NCBI GenBank assembly: GCA_966128725.1
Contig: CBHYLN010000082.1
Span: 1-23,532, forward strand
Direction of reading: 5' to 3'
DNA length: 23,532 bases
DNA from: JAFDZV01 sp966128725
GTDB taxonomy: Bacteria; Bacteroidota; Ignavibacteria; OLB7
This document shows positions 23,449 through 23,532 of this stretch, one piece after another (positions within the stretch are counted from its first letter, which is position 1; each line of letters opens with the position of its first letter). The position numbers were made by a program, and so were the translations under genes. A model generated the notes under the pieces. It did no database searches. It saw nothing but the letters and a program-made list of their open reading frames with translations, and was not told the origin of the DNA.

Positions 23449-23532
23449 CACCCCAAAACGCACTGCCAGCACCCCAAAACGCACTGCCAGCACCCCATAA
23501 CGCACTGCCAGCACCCCATAACGCACTGCCAG
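23449..23532. repeat. 21-bp tandem repeat array (four units, running off the window)
   Basis: Four complete units of CACCCCAWAACGCACTGCCAG: 23449-23469 and 23470-23490 with AAAA, 23491-23511 and 23512-23532 with ATAA. There are no spacers. On the minus strand each unit reads as seven codons (LAVRYGV or LAVRFGV). The array may continue beyond the window. Confidence 0.95.

Noticed and set aside
23449..23532. CRISPR array
   Set aside because: The 21-bp units are directly adjacent without spacers, and no cas-like gene is seen.
1..23532. tRNA or rRNA genes
   Set aside because: I scanned the intergenic regions for T-loop and acceptor-stem patterns by eye and saw none; a covariance search would be needed to exclude them fully.

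Overview
The window looks like a high-GC chromosome segment from the Bacteroidota/Chlorobiota (FCB) side of the tree. This is an inference from four things. The gene at 13024-13545 belongs to a small family I know mainly from Bacteroidota (often misnamed 'ABC transporter ATPase'). Two promoter-like boxes match the Bacteroidota -7 consensus TAnnTTTG (minus strand, 15093-15100 and 15687-15694). Several genes lack a clear Shine-Dalgarno sequence. The integrase has the N-terminal arm-binding layout usual in that phylum. The GC content and gene mix would suit a Kapabacteria/Chlorobiota-like lineage, but the sequence alone does not settle the genus.

Region A (1-12978, plus strand) is the distal half of a contractile injection system (phage-tail-like particle, eCIS type) baseplate and tail-tip operon. 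It holds the C-terminal part of a first baseplate J-like protein, a giant second baseplate protein (1715 aa) carrying two blocks of BNR/Ycf48-type repeats, a tail-protein-I-like protein with a beta-helix-like extension, a DUF6519-type protein with an inserted LamG-like domain and a C-terminal Kelch propeller, and a membrane-anchored GH25 muramidase. The first three genes overlap by 4 bases each (GTGA, ATGA), so they are probably translated together. A 14-bp perfect hairpin closes the cluster. Sheath, tube, spike and ATPase genes are not in the window and would be expected upstream.

Region B (about 12979-20951) is ordinary chromosome: the conserved unknown at 13024, alanine dehydrogenase (ald) with a long structured leader, a BrxA/BrxB-type bacilliredoxin, polyphosphate kinase 1 (ppk1), an unrecognised secreted protein, a YqaA-type small membrane protein and a fumarylacetoacetate hydrolase family enzyme. 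Most of these are single-gene units separated by clear hairpin terminators.

Region C (about 20952-23532) looks like accessory DNA: a 66-bp perfect direct repeat, a Bacteroidota-type tyrosine recombinase preceded by short direct repeats, two small helix-turn-helix-like proteins that appear to be paralogues of each other, a 16-bp tandem duplication over a stop codon, and a 21-bp tandem array running off the window edge. It is probably the end of an integrated element that continues to the right.

The most interesting content is the injection-system baseplate in which three consecutive structural genes each carry extra domains typical of ligand recognition or surface display (BNR propeller repeats, beta-helix, LamG plus Kelch).
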